64,000 bases of DNA from an uncultured Christensenella sp. (GCA_910586385.1 CAJUGX010000002.1:186001-250000), one strand, 5' to 3'; counted from the first letter of the stretch, positions 18,172-24,738 are shown. Notes: generated by a model from the sequence alone, not told the origin. Numbers and translations are program-made.

Positions 18172-18819
18172 TTAACATTCCCAACTTACTTTTCTTTCAC
18201 AATTTCCTGCGTCGCGAAAAGCACCACGCCAACTACACATCGTTAACCCTTGTTGATTTATATCATAGATGAACAACAACCAAAACATTCCTGCCATACA
18301 AGAAATAGCATTTTGAAGCGTTGAAAATCTAAAATTAACTTCTCCGCCATGTTTAACATCATTATACTTATTCCACCATGACGGAGTGGACTCCCTAGCA
18401 TCAATCTTATTTGTCAATAATCTACTCCAAGGCTGTAAAACAAATTTACCAAAACTAATATACTCTTTTACTTCGAATTTATTTTTCATGAATTCTTTCT
18501 TATATTCATTAACATCAAACTCTTTCCTATCCGGTCTTCGGATTTTACATAAATCATAACAAAATCCATTTATTAAGGCACAACATTCATTTATTATACT
18601 GGCATACTCAACAGAAAAGGTCGAAAGATTTTCATTCTCAAATGCGACGTATCTTCCTGTATCTACCAACCTGTCTTCAAGCATACTAAAATAATTTACA
18701 TAATAATCAAAGTTCATTTTTTCTCCTTTTTGATTATTTAACAACTCTTCTTTCATTTTGTCAAATTTTTCTTGAGCAAGCATGTCATCGTCTAACGCTT
18801 TTTTAATTTTGCTCATCAT
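18172..18819 (-). CDS. HEPN-like hypothetical protein in XRE-regulated module
   Basis: 215 residues, mostly helical. PSWWNKYNDVKHGGEVNF followed by STLQNAISCMAGMFWLLFIY resembles the N-x-V-K-H core of HEPN-type helical proteins, which include abortive-infection and toxin RNases; the match is by eye and moderate. No membrane anchor apart from one hydrophobic helix near residues 175-188. Its start overlaps the DUF4352-like gene by 17 nt, so the two are translationally coupled and under the operator at 19453-19471. Codon use is more AT-rich than neighbouring housekeeping genes, suggesting transfer. Confidence 0.6.
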   Translation of the reverse strand: MMSKIKKALDDDMLAQEKFDKMKEELLNNQKGEKMNFDYYVNYFSMLEDRLVDTGRYVAFENENLSTFSVEYASIINECCALINGFCYDLCKIRRPDRKEFDVNEYKKEFMKNKFEVKEYISFGKFVLQPWSRLLTNKIDARESTPSWWNKYNDVKHGGEVNFRFSTLQNAISCMAGMFWLLFIYDINQQGLTMCSWRGAFRDAGNCERKVSWEC

Positions 18820-19429
18820 CTTTTTGTGGTTTTAGATTAACCCTAACATAATCTTTGCATGAATTTTTATTTAGACCAAATTCAAAATAGATTTTTTCAT
18901 CAAGATTCATTGAAGACGGAACTCTGTACAGGAGTATACCTGAAATTGTTCCATGTGCAAGAATATCGTCGTAATTAGATATAAAATCGCTATTTGAGTA
19001 ATATGTATTAGAATACTTTGTTTCATCACCATCTTCACTTAAGAAGATTAAAGATTTTGAATAATTGGGCGCATATGACTTATTTAATGTTTTATTTTTA
19101 TTAGTTGTATTAGTAATTCTTGTATCTAAAACAACCCACATATTATATTGTCCAGGATAGACATAATGCCCCTGCGTATACAATTCACCTTTGAAGGAAA
19201 TCTTACTAATCATAATTTTCAATCCATCGTATTCAAAATCCTCGCCAATGTCAACATAGGTATAATTTATACTTTCATTCGGTTTTTCTTTCTCTGGGTC
19301 ATTTGTCGTTGAAGGCTCACCTAAAACTATACCAATGACAACACACATAATGACAAACACGACAACCGATACTATTGATATTTTTTTCTTTTTATCAGAG
19401 TTTGAATTTGTTTCATTTTTATTTCCCAC
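18803..19429 (-). CDS. Membrane-anchored DUF4352-like protein
   Basis: 208 residues. A Lys-rich cytoplasmic start, one membrane helix (about 17-37, ISIVSVVVFVIMCVVIGIVL), a short acidic linker and a beta-sandwich domain (VDIGEDFEYDGLKIMISKISF, MWVVLDTRITNTTNKNKTL, SLIFLSEDGDETKYSN) typical of DUF4352, an immunoglobulin-like extracytoplasmic domain. Function unknown. GGAGG lies 4 nt before the ATG. It is the first gene of the two-gene unit divergent from the XRE regulator. Confidence 0.7.
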   Translation of the reverse strand: MGNKNETNSNSDKKKKISIVSVVVFVIMCVVIGIVLGEPSTTNDPEKEKPNESINYTYVDIGEDFEYDGLKIMISKISFKGELYTQGHYVYPGQYNMWVVLDTRITNTTNKNKTLNKSYAPNYSKSLIFLSEDGDETKYSNTYYSNSDFISNYDDILAHGTISGILLYRVPSSMNLDEKIYFEFGLNKNSCKDYVRVNLKPQKDDEQN

Positions 19430-19448
19430 ATAACACCTCCTTACACTA

Positions 19449-19477
19449 ATAATACATCATATAGTGATGTAAGTCAA
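19449..19477 (-). promoter_or_regulatory. Promoter of the DUF4352/HEPN-like unit
   Basis: Minus strand TTGACT (19472-19477), 17-bp spacer, TATTAT (19449-19454). The spacer is filled by the inverted repeat at 19453-19471, so a bound repressor would block polymerase. Confidence 0.8.
19453..19471. promoter_or_regulatory. Probable operator of the XRE repressor
   Basis: Perfect inverted repeat TACATCA-N5-TGATGTA. A third copy of the half-site TACATCA lies at 19484-19490, nearer the divergent XRE gene. Position between -35 and -10 and next to a small HTH gene indicates autoregulated repression; the link to the protein is inferred. Confidence 0.75.
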
Positions 19478-19511
19478 GTATTTTACATCAGTTTGTGGTA
19501 AGTATCTTAAT

Positions 19512-19724
19512 ATGGAATTGGCGAAAAGAGTTGGAAACAATATAAAAGAGGCTAGAAAATTAAAGGGACTGACACAAAAACAAGTCGCTGATACTTTTCA
19601 CATGACTCAACAACAGTACAGCCGATTTGAAAATGGTGTATTTGAACTCAATTATCAGCAAATAATTGATATTTGTAATCTTCTTGATATCTCTCCAAAC
19701 GAAATATTTGGCTTTAACTATTAA
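19512..19724 (+). CDS. XRE-family transcriptional regulator
   Basis: 70 residues, a stand-alone HTH_3 domain: VGNNIKEARKLKGLTQKQVADTFHMTQQQYSRFENG contains the helix-turn-helix, then ICNLLDISPNEIFGF ends the fold. Such single-domain Cro/CI-type proteins repress adjacent divergent genes. No Shine-Dalgarno sequence precedes the ATG, and a weak -10-like TATCTT lies 3 nt before it. It faces the DUF4352/HEPN-like unit across an 82-bp gap holding three TACATCA half-sites. Confidence 0.85.
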   Translation: MELAKRVGNNIKEARKLKGLTQKQVADTFHMTQQQYSRFENGVFELNYQQIIDICNLLDISPNEIFGFNY

Positions 19725-19760
19725 AATTTTATTCGTGCAATATAATTTTTTGAATTTTTC

Positions 19761-19789
19761 TTGACAATTTTCACCATGCATGGTAAACT
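19761..19789 (+). promoter_or_regulatory. Promoter of the tRNA array
   Basis: TTGACA (19761-19766), 17-bp spacer, TAAACT (19784-19789), with the first tRNA beginning 12 nt downstream. Confidence 0.8.
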
Positions 19790-19801
19790 ACTAGAGCATT
19801 T

Positions 19802-19875
19802 GCAGGTGTAGTTCAGTGGTAGAACACTAGCCTTCCAAGCTGGTTGCGAGGGTCCGATTCCCTTCACCTGCTCCA
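19802..19875 (+). tRNA. tRNA-Gly (UCC)
   Basis: Acceptor GCAGGTG / CACCTGC, discriminator T, encoded CCA. Anticodon loop CTTCCAA between CTAGC and GCTGG gives TCC. The T-loop reads TCCGATT, so position 55 is C instead of the near-universal T. First gene of the array. Confidence 0.93.
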
Positions 19876-19878
19876 TAT

Positions 19879-19955
19879 GCTTCCATAGCTCAGCTGGATA
19901 GAGCAGTGCCCTTCTAAGGCAAAGGTCAAAGGTTCGAATCCTTTTGGGAGCACCA
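19879..19955 (+). tRNA. tRNA-Arg (UCU)
   Basis: Acceptor GCTTCCA / TGGGAGC (one G-T pair), anticodon loop CTTCTAA giving TCT, T-loop TTCGAAT, encoded CCA. Three bases after tRNA-Gly. Confidence 0.93.
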
Positions 19956-19958
19956 TGT

Positions 19959-20035
19959 GGTGGTTTTAGCTCAGTTGGTAGAGCGCCAGATTGTGGCTCT
20001 GGAGGTCAAGGGTTCGACCCCCTTAAATCACCCCA
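19959..20035 (+). tRNA. tRNA-His (GUG)
   Basis: Anticodon loop TTGTGGC between CCAGA and TCTGG gives GTG. The extra G at -1 pairs with C73, the His identity element; CCA is encoded. Confidence 0.93.
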
Positions 20036-20065
20036 CATAAATCCCACCAAGTTTTTGGTGGACGA

Positions 20066-20141
20066 TGGGGTGTCGCCAAGCGGTAAGGCATTGGACTCTG
20101 ACTCCAACATTGCGTAGGTTCGAATCCTACCACCCCAGCCA
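20066..20141 (+). tRNA. tRNA-Gln (CUG)
   Basis: Acceptor TGGGGTG / CACCCCA, anticodon loop CTCTGAC between TTGGA and TCCAA gives CTG, T-loop TTCGAAT, discriminator G, encoded CCA. Confidence 0.93.
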
Positions 20142-20171
20142 AACGGGGAAGGAGTACACCACCATCTTTGA

Positions 20172-20246
20172 AGGGGTGTCGCCAAGTGGTAAGGCACAAG
20201 ACTTTGACTCTTGCATCCGTAGGTTCAAATCCTGCCACCCCTGCCA
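20172..20246 (+). tRNA. tRNA-Gln (UUG)
   Basis: Acceptor AGGGGTG / CACCCCT, anticodon loop CTTTGAC between CAAGA and TCTTG gives TTG, discriminator G, encoded CCA. Its last 21 bases recur exactly at 20409-20429. Confidence 0.93.
20226..20246 (+). repeat. Direct repeat, copy 1 (tRNA-Gln 3' end)
   Basis: The 3' end of tRNA-Gln(UUG) including CCA; exact 21-bp partner at 20409-20429, offset 183 bp. Attachment-site-like arrangement. Confidence 0.9.
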
Positions 20247-20408
20247 AACCCTGTTTCACAAAAATGATTTTGTGGCAGGCTTAAAGCATTTCATGCTTTT
20301 GCGGTTTTCACCGCAAGAACCTACTTTTCGTAGGCTCGACCCAAAGACAAGGAGTGTGCGTGGGTCGTCGGTTGACTTGCCGAAAACAAGTTTTCCGTCA
20401 ACCTGAAA
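20247..20408 (+). other. Hairpin-rich segment between tRNA-Gln 3'-end copies
   Basis: No ORF is supported. Successive short hairpins are visible: CACAAAA/TTTTGTG, AAAGCAT/ATGCTTT, GCGG/CCGC, CCTAC/GTAGG, CGACCCA (20337-20343) with TGGGTCG (20361-20367), and GGTTGAC (20370-20376) with GTCAACC (20397-20403). Lying inside the tRNA transcript, it would fold strongly as RNA, or it is the remnant of an inserted element. Confidence 0.6.
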
Positions 20409-20429
20409 CAAATCCTGCCACCCCTGCCA
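20409..20429 (+). repeat. Direct repeat, copy 2 (tRNA-Gln 3' end)
   Basis: Exact duplicate of the tRNA-Gln(UUG) 3' end ending in CCA, one base before tRNA-Lys. No tRNA body precedes it. Confidence 0.9.
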
Positions 20430-20430
20430 T

Positions 20431-20506
20431 GGTTCGCTAGCTCAGCCGGTAGAGCACTTGACTTTTAATCAAGGGGTCCCGGGTTCGAATCCCGGGCGAG
20501 CCACCA
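20431..20506 (+). tRNA. tRNA-Lys (UUU)
   Basis: Acceptor GGTTCGC / GCGAGCC (one G-T pair), anticodon loop CTTTTAA between CTTGA and TCAAG gives TTT, T-loop TTCGAAT, discriminator A, encoded CCA. Last tRNA of the array; its 3' end and following terminator are duplicated downstream. Confidence 0.94.
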
Positions 20507-20536
20507 GACTTGAAGAACGCATTCAGCGTTCTTTTT
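20486..20536 (+). repeat. Direct repeat, copy 1 (tRNA-Lys 3' end plus terminator)
   Basis: 51 bp covering the tRNA-Lys 3' end, CCA and the hairpin GAACGCATTCAGCGTTC with T run; partner at 20665-20715, offset 179 bp, with two C-to-T differences. Confidence 0.9.
20515..20536 (+). terminator. Terminator of tRNA array, copy 1
   Basis: GAACGC / GCGTTC hairpin with a five-base loop and TTTTT, directly after tRNA-Lys. A second copy lies at 20694-20717. Confidence 0.8.
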
Positions 20537-20664
20537 CATTTTCTTCATCGCACGGGATTTGGCAAAAGTTTTTTGCCGTTTTCTTCGCAAACCGAATTCG
20601 GGACTTGTCCCGGCTGTGAGCATCTCCTTAAGCGTGCGCGCTCATTGTCGCTCTCGCTCCAAAG
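20537..20664 (+). other. Hairpin-rich segment between tRNA-Lys 3'-end copies
   Basis: No ORF is supported. Short stems are visible (GGCAAAA/TTTTGCC, CGAATTCG, GGGAC/GTCCC) and the segment has more GC than flanking coding DNA (GCGTGCGCGCTC). Its organisation mirrors the segment after tRNA-Gln. Confidence 0.55.
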
Positions 20665-20715
20665 CGAATCCTGGGCGAGCCACCAGACTTGAAGAACGCA
20701 TTTAGCGTTCTTTTT
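20665..20715 (+). repeat. Direct repeat, copy 2 (tRNA-Lys 3' end plus terminator)
   Basis: 49 of 51 bases match copy 1 at 20486-20536. It starts at the T-loop of the tRNA and includes CCA and a second terminator hairpin (GAACGCATTTAGCGTTC then seven T). Confidence 0.9.
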
Positions 20716-20718
20716 TTG

Positions 20719-20748
20719 TAGACAAATGTTCGTTTCTTTTTGTATAAT
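20719..20748 (+). promoter_or_regulatory. Promoter of the metallopeptidase gene
   Basis: TAGACA (20719-20724), 18-bp spacer, TATAAT (20743-20748). Only five bases separate the -10 from the ATG, so transcription would start at or next to the start codon (leaderless). Confidence 0.7.
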
Positions 20749-20753
20749 GAGAC

Positions 20754-21455
20754 ATGAAACAAAAATTACTCAGCAAAGAAACCGAAAACTTTGTTTTGAA
20801 TTATCAAGATGAATTGCAAGGATTTATCTTGACCTCTCTCGACATTTTTGAAAGCAAGAAAAGTATTATAACCGATTTGTTTGGCTCTGAACTTACTGAA
20901 AAAATCAAAGCATCATTTTTCACGGACAGAGCAGCTTTTTTAGATTACATCAAATCGATTTCAAATGGAAGGACACCACCATCTTGGGCAACGGGATGTT
21001 TTTACAACGGAGAAATTCAAACTCTGGTAAACTTAAACTCAGAAGCAGATTTTGCATCAAAAGAGCATACTTTGACTCATGAAATGGTGCATTTATATTT
21101 TGAAAAATTGATATACCAAAAATATAAACTGGACAGAGTAAGATGGCTCGATGAAAGTTTTGCAGGTTTCTTGGATGGGCACAACGACAACATCACACAA
21201 GCAGAACTCTCCACTCTTTTCGAGAAGTTGTCCTCTCTCAAAGACTTTGATGTCAACATTTTGGATGACATCAAAAAAGTCAGGACTGAATCCTACAATG
21301 GTTATGACATGTTCACCCTTGTCGGAATTTTCATCTTTGAAAACCACTTAGAAAAACAATATCTCTCACTTCTCAAAACTTCTCCCAAAGATATAAGAAA
21401 ACTTGGAAAAGAGATTATGTCGTCAGCAATTAACTATCTAAAACAAAAAATCTAA
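20754..21455 (+). CDS. Zinc metallopeptidase, gluzincin type
   Basis: 233 residues. HTLTHEMVHLYFEKL holds the HExxH zinc motif (residues about 109-113), and VRWLDESFAGFLDG gives the downstream Glu ligand in the W-L-D-E-x-F-A form of gluzincins (peptidase MA-like clan). No signal peptide, so it is probably cytoplasmic. The substrate is unknown. No Shine-Dalgarno site is present and the -10 box ends five bases before the ATG. It lies between the tRNA-derived repeats and the hairpin region at 21456-21898. Confidence 0.75.
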   Translation: MKQKLLSKETENFVLNYQDELQGFILTSLDIFESKKSIITDLFGSELTEKIKASFFTDRAAFLDYIKSISNGRTPPSWATGCFYNGEIQTLVNLNSEADFASKEHTLTHEMVHLYFEKLIYQKYKLDRVRWLDESFAGFLDGHNDNITQAELSTLFEKLSSLKDFDVNILDDIKKVRTESYNGYDMFTLVGIFIFENHLEKQYLSLLKTSPKDIRKLGKEIMSSAINYLKQKI

Positions 21456-21711
21456 CTTATATAGTGAAAAAGAAGAGGCATTAGTTAGTCCATTTTGAAA
21501 CTAGCAGCAAAAACAAAGAGAACACCAAAAACAACAAGTGTTTTCTGTTTTGTGCTTACAATCTCTTAACCAGCAAAAAAACGAATACTTCTGCCGTTGT
21601 CAAGGTTGTCGTGAGAATATTTAATCTTCAAATTTTATGACACTTGCATTGACCTTGACAACAAAGAATGTTCGTTTACACTAGAAAAATAGAGAGAAGA
21701 AAACAAGAAGC

Positions 21712-21754
21712 AAAAGAGCGGTATGCGTTACGCTCTGCTAGCAACCGCTCTTTT
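21712..21754. repeat. Inverted repeat, 11-bp arms
   Basis: AAAAGAGCGGT and its exact complement flank a 21-base loop that itself contains GCGT/ACGC. The T-rich right side could allow termination on the plus strand. Confidence 0.75.
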
Positions 21755-21781
21755 CTCTTCTTTAATCAAAGTTTGTTGTGC

Positions 21782-21840
21782 AGGCGTGTGCTTGTTGCTG
21801 GAGCGAAGCGACAGCACTTGTATAAGACAAGCACACGCCT
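21782..21840. repeat. Inverted repeat, 13-bp arms
   Basis: AGGCGTGTGCTTG and its exact complement, enclosing an inner TGCTG/CAGCA stem. No T run follows, so it is not an ordinary terminator. It lies 25 bp upstream of the PurA-like promoter. Confidence 0.8.
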
Positions 21841-21864
21841 AAATGTCAATATTAAAATTCACTC

Positions 21865-21892
21865 TTGACTTTCAAAATAGATATGATATAAT
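21865..21892 (+). promoter_or_regulatory. Promoter of the PurA-like gene
   Basis: TTGACT (21865-21870), 16-bp spacer, TATAAT (21887-21892). The ATG begins at 21899, six bases after the -10, and there is no ribosome binding site, so the mRNA is probably leaderless. Confidence 0.8.
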
Positions 21893-21898
21893 ATATAT

Positions 21899-23209
21899 AT
21901 GAAATACTCGGGGAAGATTCATATTGTATATGACGGAATGTGGGGATCATGTGGCAAAGGCAAATTTTGTGGGGAGCTTGCACTTAACCCAAATTTCGAC
22001 ATTAAGGTGTGTGTAAATAATAATGCACCAAATGCCGGTCATAGTTTTGTTTTTGATGATGGTCGCAAGGTTGTGACCAAACATATTCCTATAGGATTTG
22101 TAAATAAAAATATTCCGTATCTAGTAATTGGAGAGAGTGCGGTAATTGACTATGATAGATTGGTTTATGAAATTGAAAAATACAAGGATATATTAAACGG
22201 AAGGAAGTTATTTATAGCTGATACTGCCGCTATCATTTCGCCACAAAACAAACAAAATGAACTTCAGAATATAAAATCTGGTAGCACATTTAGTGGGGCT
22301 GGTTCTGCATTGGTAGATAAAGTAATGAGAAAGAGCTCATTGGTTGGCGGAGATAAAAGATTTTTAGAATTAGAGAAGCAGGGTTTAATTAAAATTGTTC
22401 ATTCTAAAACATTTTTCCCTATGATTTATAATGGTTTAGGACCTTTTAAAGGCAATGAAAACATTCTTGTGGAACTTTCACAAGGAGATGCTCTTGGACT
22501 GAATAACAGCTCAAATTATCCATTTACAACTTCAAGAGATTGCACGCCTGCACAAGCTCTTAAAGACATTCATGCTTCCAACGATTACTCAATAAAAAAA
22601 TATTGTGTTTTTCGCCCCTATCCAATTCGCATTAACAACAATAGTGCCGCCGGTTTTATTTACACTGGTAATTTTGATGGAGCAAAGGAAATATCTTGGC
22701 AAGATGTTTGCTCAAGATGCGGACTAAATGCAGAAGAAATTGAGAAACTAGAACATACTACTGTCACAAACCGTCTTAGAAGAGTGTCTGAATTTTGTAT
22801 TAAGCAATTTGCGGAAATGTTGTTAGATACTCAACCCGACGAATGTTTCTTGAATTTTGCACAATATATTAATGGTGGCATTAGAGGATTGACGACAAAA
22901 GATGCGATAATCGCACAACGACAATTTACAAGATTTGGGGAATTATCGGATCAAAAATGGCAAGATGCTTGCGAGAAAAACTTTGCAATCGAAAATATAC
23001 TTGGTTATATCGAGGATATGGAAGAATATTTTTACAATTTGCTTGGTGACAATTTTTTAAGCATCTCAAAAATTGGTACAGGAGAAAGCTTAAGCCAAGT
23101 AATAGATAGAACTGCAATTTCTCAGATTGCCACCTCAAGACATGCTGTTAAGAATATCAATCCTTTAGATTTTGCAGACAAAGACAACATTCCAAACTTT
23201 GAATTGTAA
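21899..23209 (+). CDS. Divergent adenylosuccinate synthetase-family protein (PurZ-like active site)
   Basis: 436 residues, the usual PurA length. Matching PurA landmarks: IVYDGMWGSCGKGKF (P-loop), NAGHSF (catalytic His, H48), SGSTFSGAGSALVDKVMRKS (IMP loop), VELSQGDALGL and YPFTTS, TTVTNRLRRV, and IGTGESLSQVI near the C-terminus. The catalytic Asp of GDEGKGK (Asp13 in E. coli) is Ser17 here and the next Glu is Cys18. In PurZ of diaminopurine (Z) phages the same Asp is replaced, to admit dGMP as substrate. I infer a PurZ-like or other purine-ligase role, not housekeeping PurA. No datZ/mazZ-like gene is visible nearby. Confidence 0.75.
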   Translation: MKYSGKIHIVYDGMWGSCGKGKFCGELALNPNFDIKVCVNNNAPNAGHSFVFDDGRKVVTKHIPIGFVNKNIPYLVIGESAVIDYDRLVYEIEKYKDILNGRKLFIADTAAIISPQNKQNELQNIKSGSTFSGAGSALVDKVMRKSSLVGGDKRFLELEKQGLIKIVHSKTFFPMIYNGLGPFKGNENILVELSQGDALGLNNSSNYPFTTSRDCTPAQALKDIHASNDYSIKKYCVFRPYPIRINNNSAAGFIYTGNFDGAKEISWQDVCSRCGLNAEEIEKLEHTTVTNRLRRVSEFCIKQFAEMLLDTQPDECFLNFAQYINGGIRGLTTKDAIIAQRQFTRFGELSDQKWQDACEKNFAIENILGYIEDMEEYFYNLLGDNFLSISKIGTGESLSQVIDRTAISQIATSRHAVKNINPLDFADKDNIPNFEL

Positions 23210-23336
23210 AAAAATAAAGAGTGAATTAAAAATTTCAATTCCGCTATACAAAAAGACACTTTTCACAAATTGATAAAGTGTCTTTTTATCTTCAATTTTT
23301 TGCTAGTTTCAAAGTTTACAGCCCTTGCCCTTCTTT

Positions 23337-23729
23337 TTATTTCACAATCTTGTTCAAGTTTGTTTCGACCTGTTTATACAATCCAAGATTATGATACTCC
23401 ACGATGAGGTTTATCATCTCAGCAGTTGTTGGCTTGTATTTTTCATCAAAGATTTTCATACCGTACAAATCGTTGACACTCTGAAGCCCTTTCGTGTTGA
23501 AAGTCTGCGTGATGGCGTTTTGAATGTTTGCCTCCACCCTGAATGGATTTTTGACATGAAAAATTTTCGCAACTTCATCAAAGAGTTTTGACAAGTTGTA
23601 AAGTTTTGATGGAGTTGCAATGACAAGTTCTATCGATTTGCTCAGATAAGAAAATCCTACCAAATCGCATTTGATACCAACTCTTATGAGTGCAAGTTTG
23701 ACAATCTTTTCAACTTCATTTGCTTGCAT
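23337..23729 (-). CDS. Solo Spo0A C-terminal-domain protein
   Basis: 130 residues with no receiver domain. The fold signature of the Spo0A DNA-binding domain is seen in order: LIRVGIKCDLVGFSYLSKSI (cf. GxPxHxKGYxYLxxAI), LSKLFDEVAKIFHVKNPFRVEANIQNAI (recognition helix region with RVE-xxI-xxAI), and a YKPTTAEMINLIVEY tail. Spo0A is the master sporulation regulator; a detached domain would bind DNA without phosphorelay control, or be a remnant. GGGAGGGG precedes the ATG. Confidence 0.75.
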   Translation of the reverse strand: MQANEVEKIVKLALIRVGIKCDLVGFSYLSKSIELVIATPSKLYNLSKLFDEVAKIFHVKNPFRVEANIQNAITQTFNTKGLQSVNDLYGMKIFDEKYKPTTAEMINLIVEYHNLGLYKQVETNLNKIVK

Positions 23730-23879
23730 ACGCCCCTCCCATCTTTTTCCCTTCTAATATATCAGATTTCGACACTTTTGTAAACAATTTTACAAAATAT
23801 TACAAAATATTTCATAAAGTTTTCAAAAACAGCACTGCAAAAAGACTTTCAGCACAAAATTTTCTCTCCCCTAAAAGAA

Positions 23880-23904
23880 AAAATCAGCAAGAATGCCGAT
23901 TTAT
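23880..23904 (-). terminator. Rho-independent terminator
   Basis: Minus strand ATCGGCA / TGCTGAT stem (one G-T pair), four-base loop, then TTTTTTC. It overlaps the last codon of the lytic transglycosylase gene. Confidence 0.7.
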
Positions 23905-24434
23905 TTCACTTTGTGAGAATAATATTTGAAGTTTTTTCTAAATTTTTTGATATATCCATTTGTTTCGGCAAATGGTATTTTTTTCAAAGTCTTTCCATCC
24001 TCGCTCTTGTCCTCGTCCTTAAGCCATGCGTTGACATTTGCAGGCCCAGCATTGTAAGCACATAGTGCCGTCTCCACATTCTCAAACTTTTTCGAGAGCT
24101 GCTTGACATAATATGTTCCAATCAAAATATTGTCTTTTGGATTTGTCAAATCAAACTCATCAAGCCCAATCTCTTTTGCAAGTCCTTCTGCTGTGCTTGG
24201 CAAAACTTGCATAAGTCCAACTGCCCCCTTCTTTGAAAGCGCATTTGCATTGAAATGGCTTTCGATGTTTATCACAGAAAACACAATCGCCTCATTCACA
24301 TCAAATCTTTTGCATGCAACAGAAACCTCGTCAGCATACTTAATCGGAAAGAGAAATCCATAACAGCAGTTGACACCAAATGCCGTCAAAAAGATAAATG
24401 AAACCGCAAAAAAAGTTGCCATAAACCATTTCAT
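23901..24434 (-). CDS. Soluble lytic murein transglycosylase
   Basis: 177 residues. An N-terminal membrane helix or signal anchor (about 5-28) precedes an SLT/goose-lysozyme-like domain: VINIESHFNANALSKKGAVGLMQVLPSTA has the catalytic Glu in NIESHFN and the GLMQ motif, and ALCAYNAGPANVNAW the AYNAG motif. It cleaves peptidoglycan glycan strands outside the membrane. No ribosome binding site is evident; a -10-like TAAAAT lies six bases before the ATG but without a good -35. Confidence 0.9.
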   Translation of the reverse strand: MKWFMATFFAVSFIFLTAFGVNCCYGFLFPIKYADEVSVACKRFDVNEAIVFSVINIESHFNANALSKKGAVGLMQVLPSTAEGLAKEIGLDEFDLTNPKDNILIGTYYVKQLSKKFENVETALCAYNAGPANVNAWLKDEDKSEDGKTLKKIPFAETNGYIKKFRKNFKYYSHKVK

Positions 24435-24448
24435 ATCGATATTTTATG

Positions 24449-24476
24449 AAAAAAGAGCAATTATATGCTCTTTTAT
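24449..24476. terminator. Terminator hairpin
   Basis: AAAAGAGCA / TGCTCTTTT with a six-base loop and T runs on both strands; it ends the DUF3343 gene. Confidence 0.7.
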
Positions 24477-24480
24477 CTTG

Positions 24481-24738
24481 TCAACCAAGTTTGATTATGC
24501 CTCCGCCATTTTGCGAAAAAGAATAAAATCCAACAAAATTCGAAAGCCCAATTTTACTAGCAAGAATGGCTTGCACTTTTGAAATGTAATCACTCAGAAA
24601 CTTGACTGAAATGCCACATGCACTTCCAATCTGAGAGGGAGTGTTTATTATTGCAACAGGGATGTTGTTTGCTCGAAGCAAGTTGGCGAAATTCAAAGTT
24701 GCAAAGCGAGACCTAAAAACTGCCACAGTATAATTCAT
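24481..24738 (-). CDS. DUF3343 protein (putative Se/S carrier-like)
   Basis: 85 residues. The sequence VAVFRSRFATLNFANLLRANNIPVAIINTPSQIGSACGISVKF has the short alpha/beta fold and Cys of DUF3343, a family often found next to cysteine desulfurases and proposed to carry sulfur or selenium. GGAGTGAG precedes the ATG. It is divergent from the desulfurase-like gene at 24867, a common genomic partner. Confidence 0.75.
   Translation of the reverse strand: MNYTVAVFRSRFATLNFANLLRANNIPVAIINTPSQIGSACGISVKFLSDYISKVQAILASKIGLSNFVGFYSFSQNGGGIIKLG

Larger units (their letters stand above)
21456..21898. other. Non-coding, hairpin-bearing interval
   Basis: About 440 bp with no convincing gene. Two strong hairpins stand near its end: perfect 11-bp arms at 21712-21722 and 21744-21754, and perfect 13-bp arms at 21782-21794 and 21828-21840. 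The promoter for the PurA-like gene occupies the last 34 bp. A small frame at 21668-21868 merely spans the hairpins and is not credible. Confidence 0.6.

Noticed and set aside
20247..20408. tmRNA or extra tRNA between tRNA-Gln and tRNA-Lys
   Set aside because: No acceptor/T-arm pairing or tag ORF is found apart from the duplicated 3' end.
21668..21868. Small ORF over the hairpins
   Set aside because: No ribosome binding site and its frame just follows the inverted repeats.
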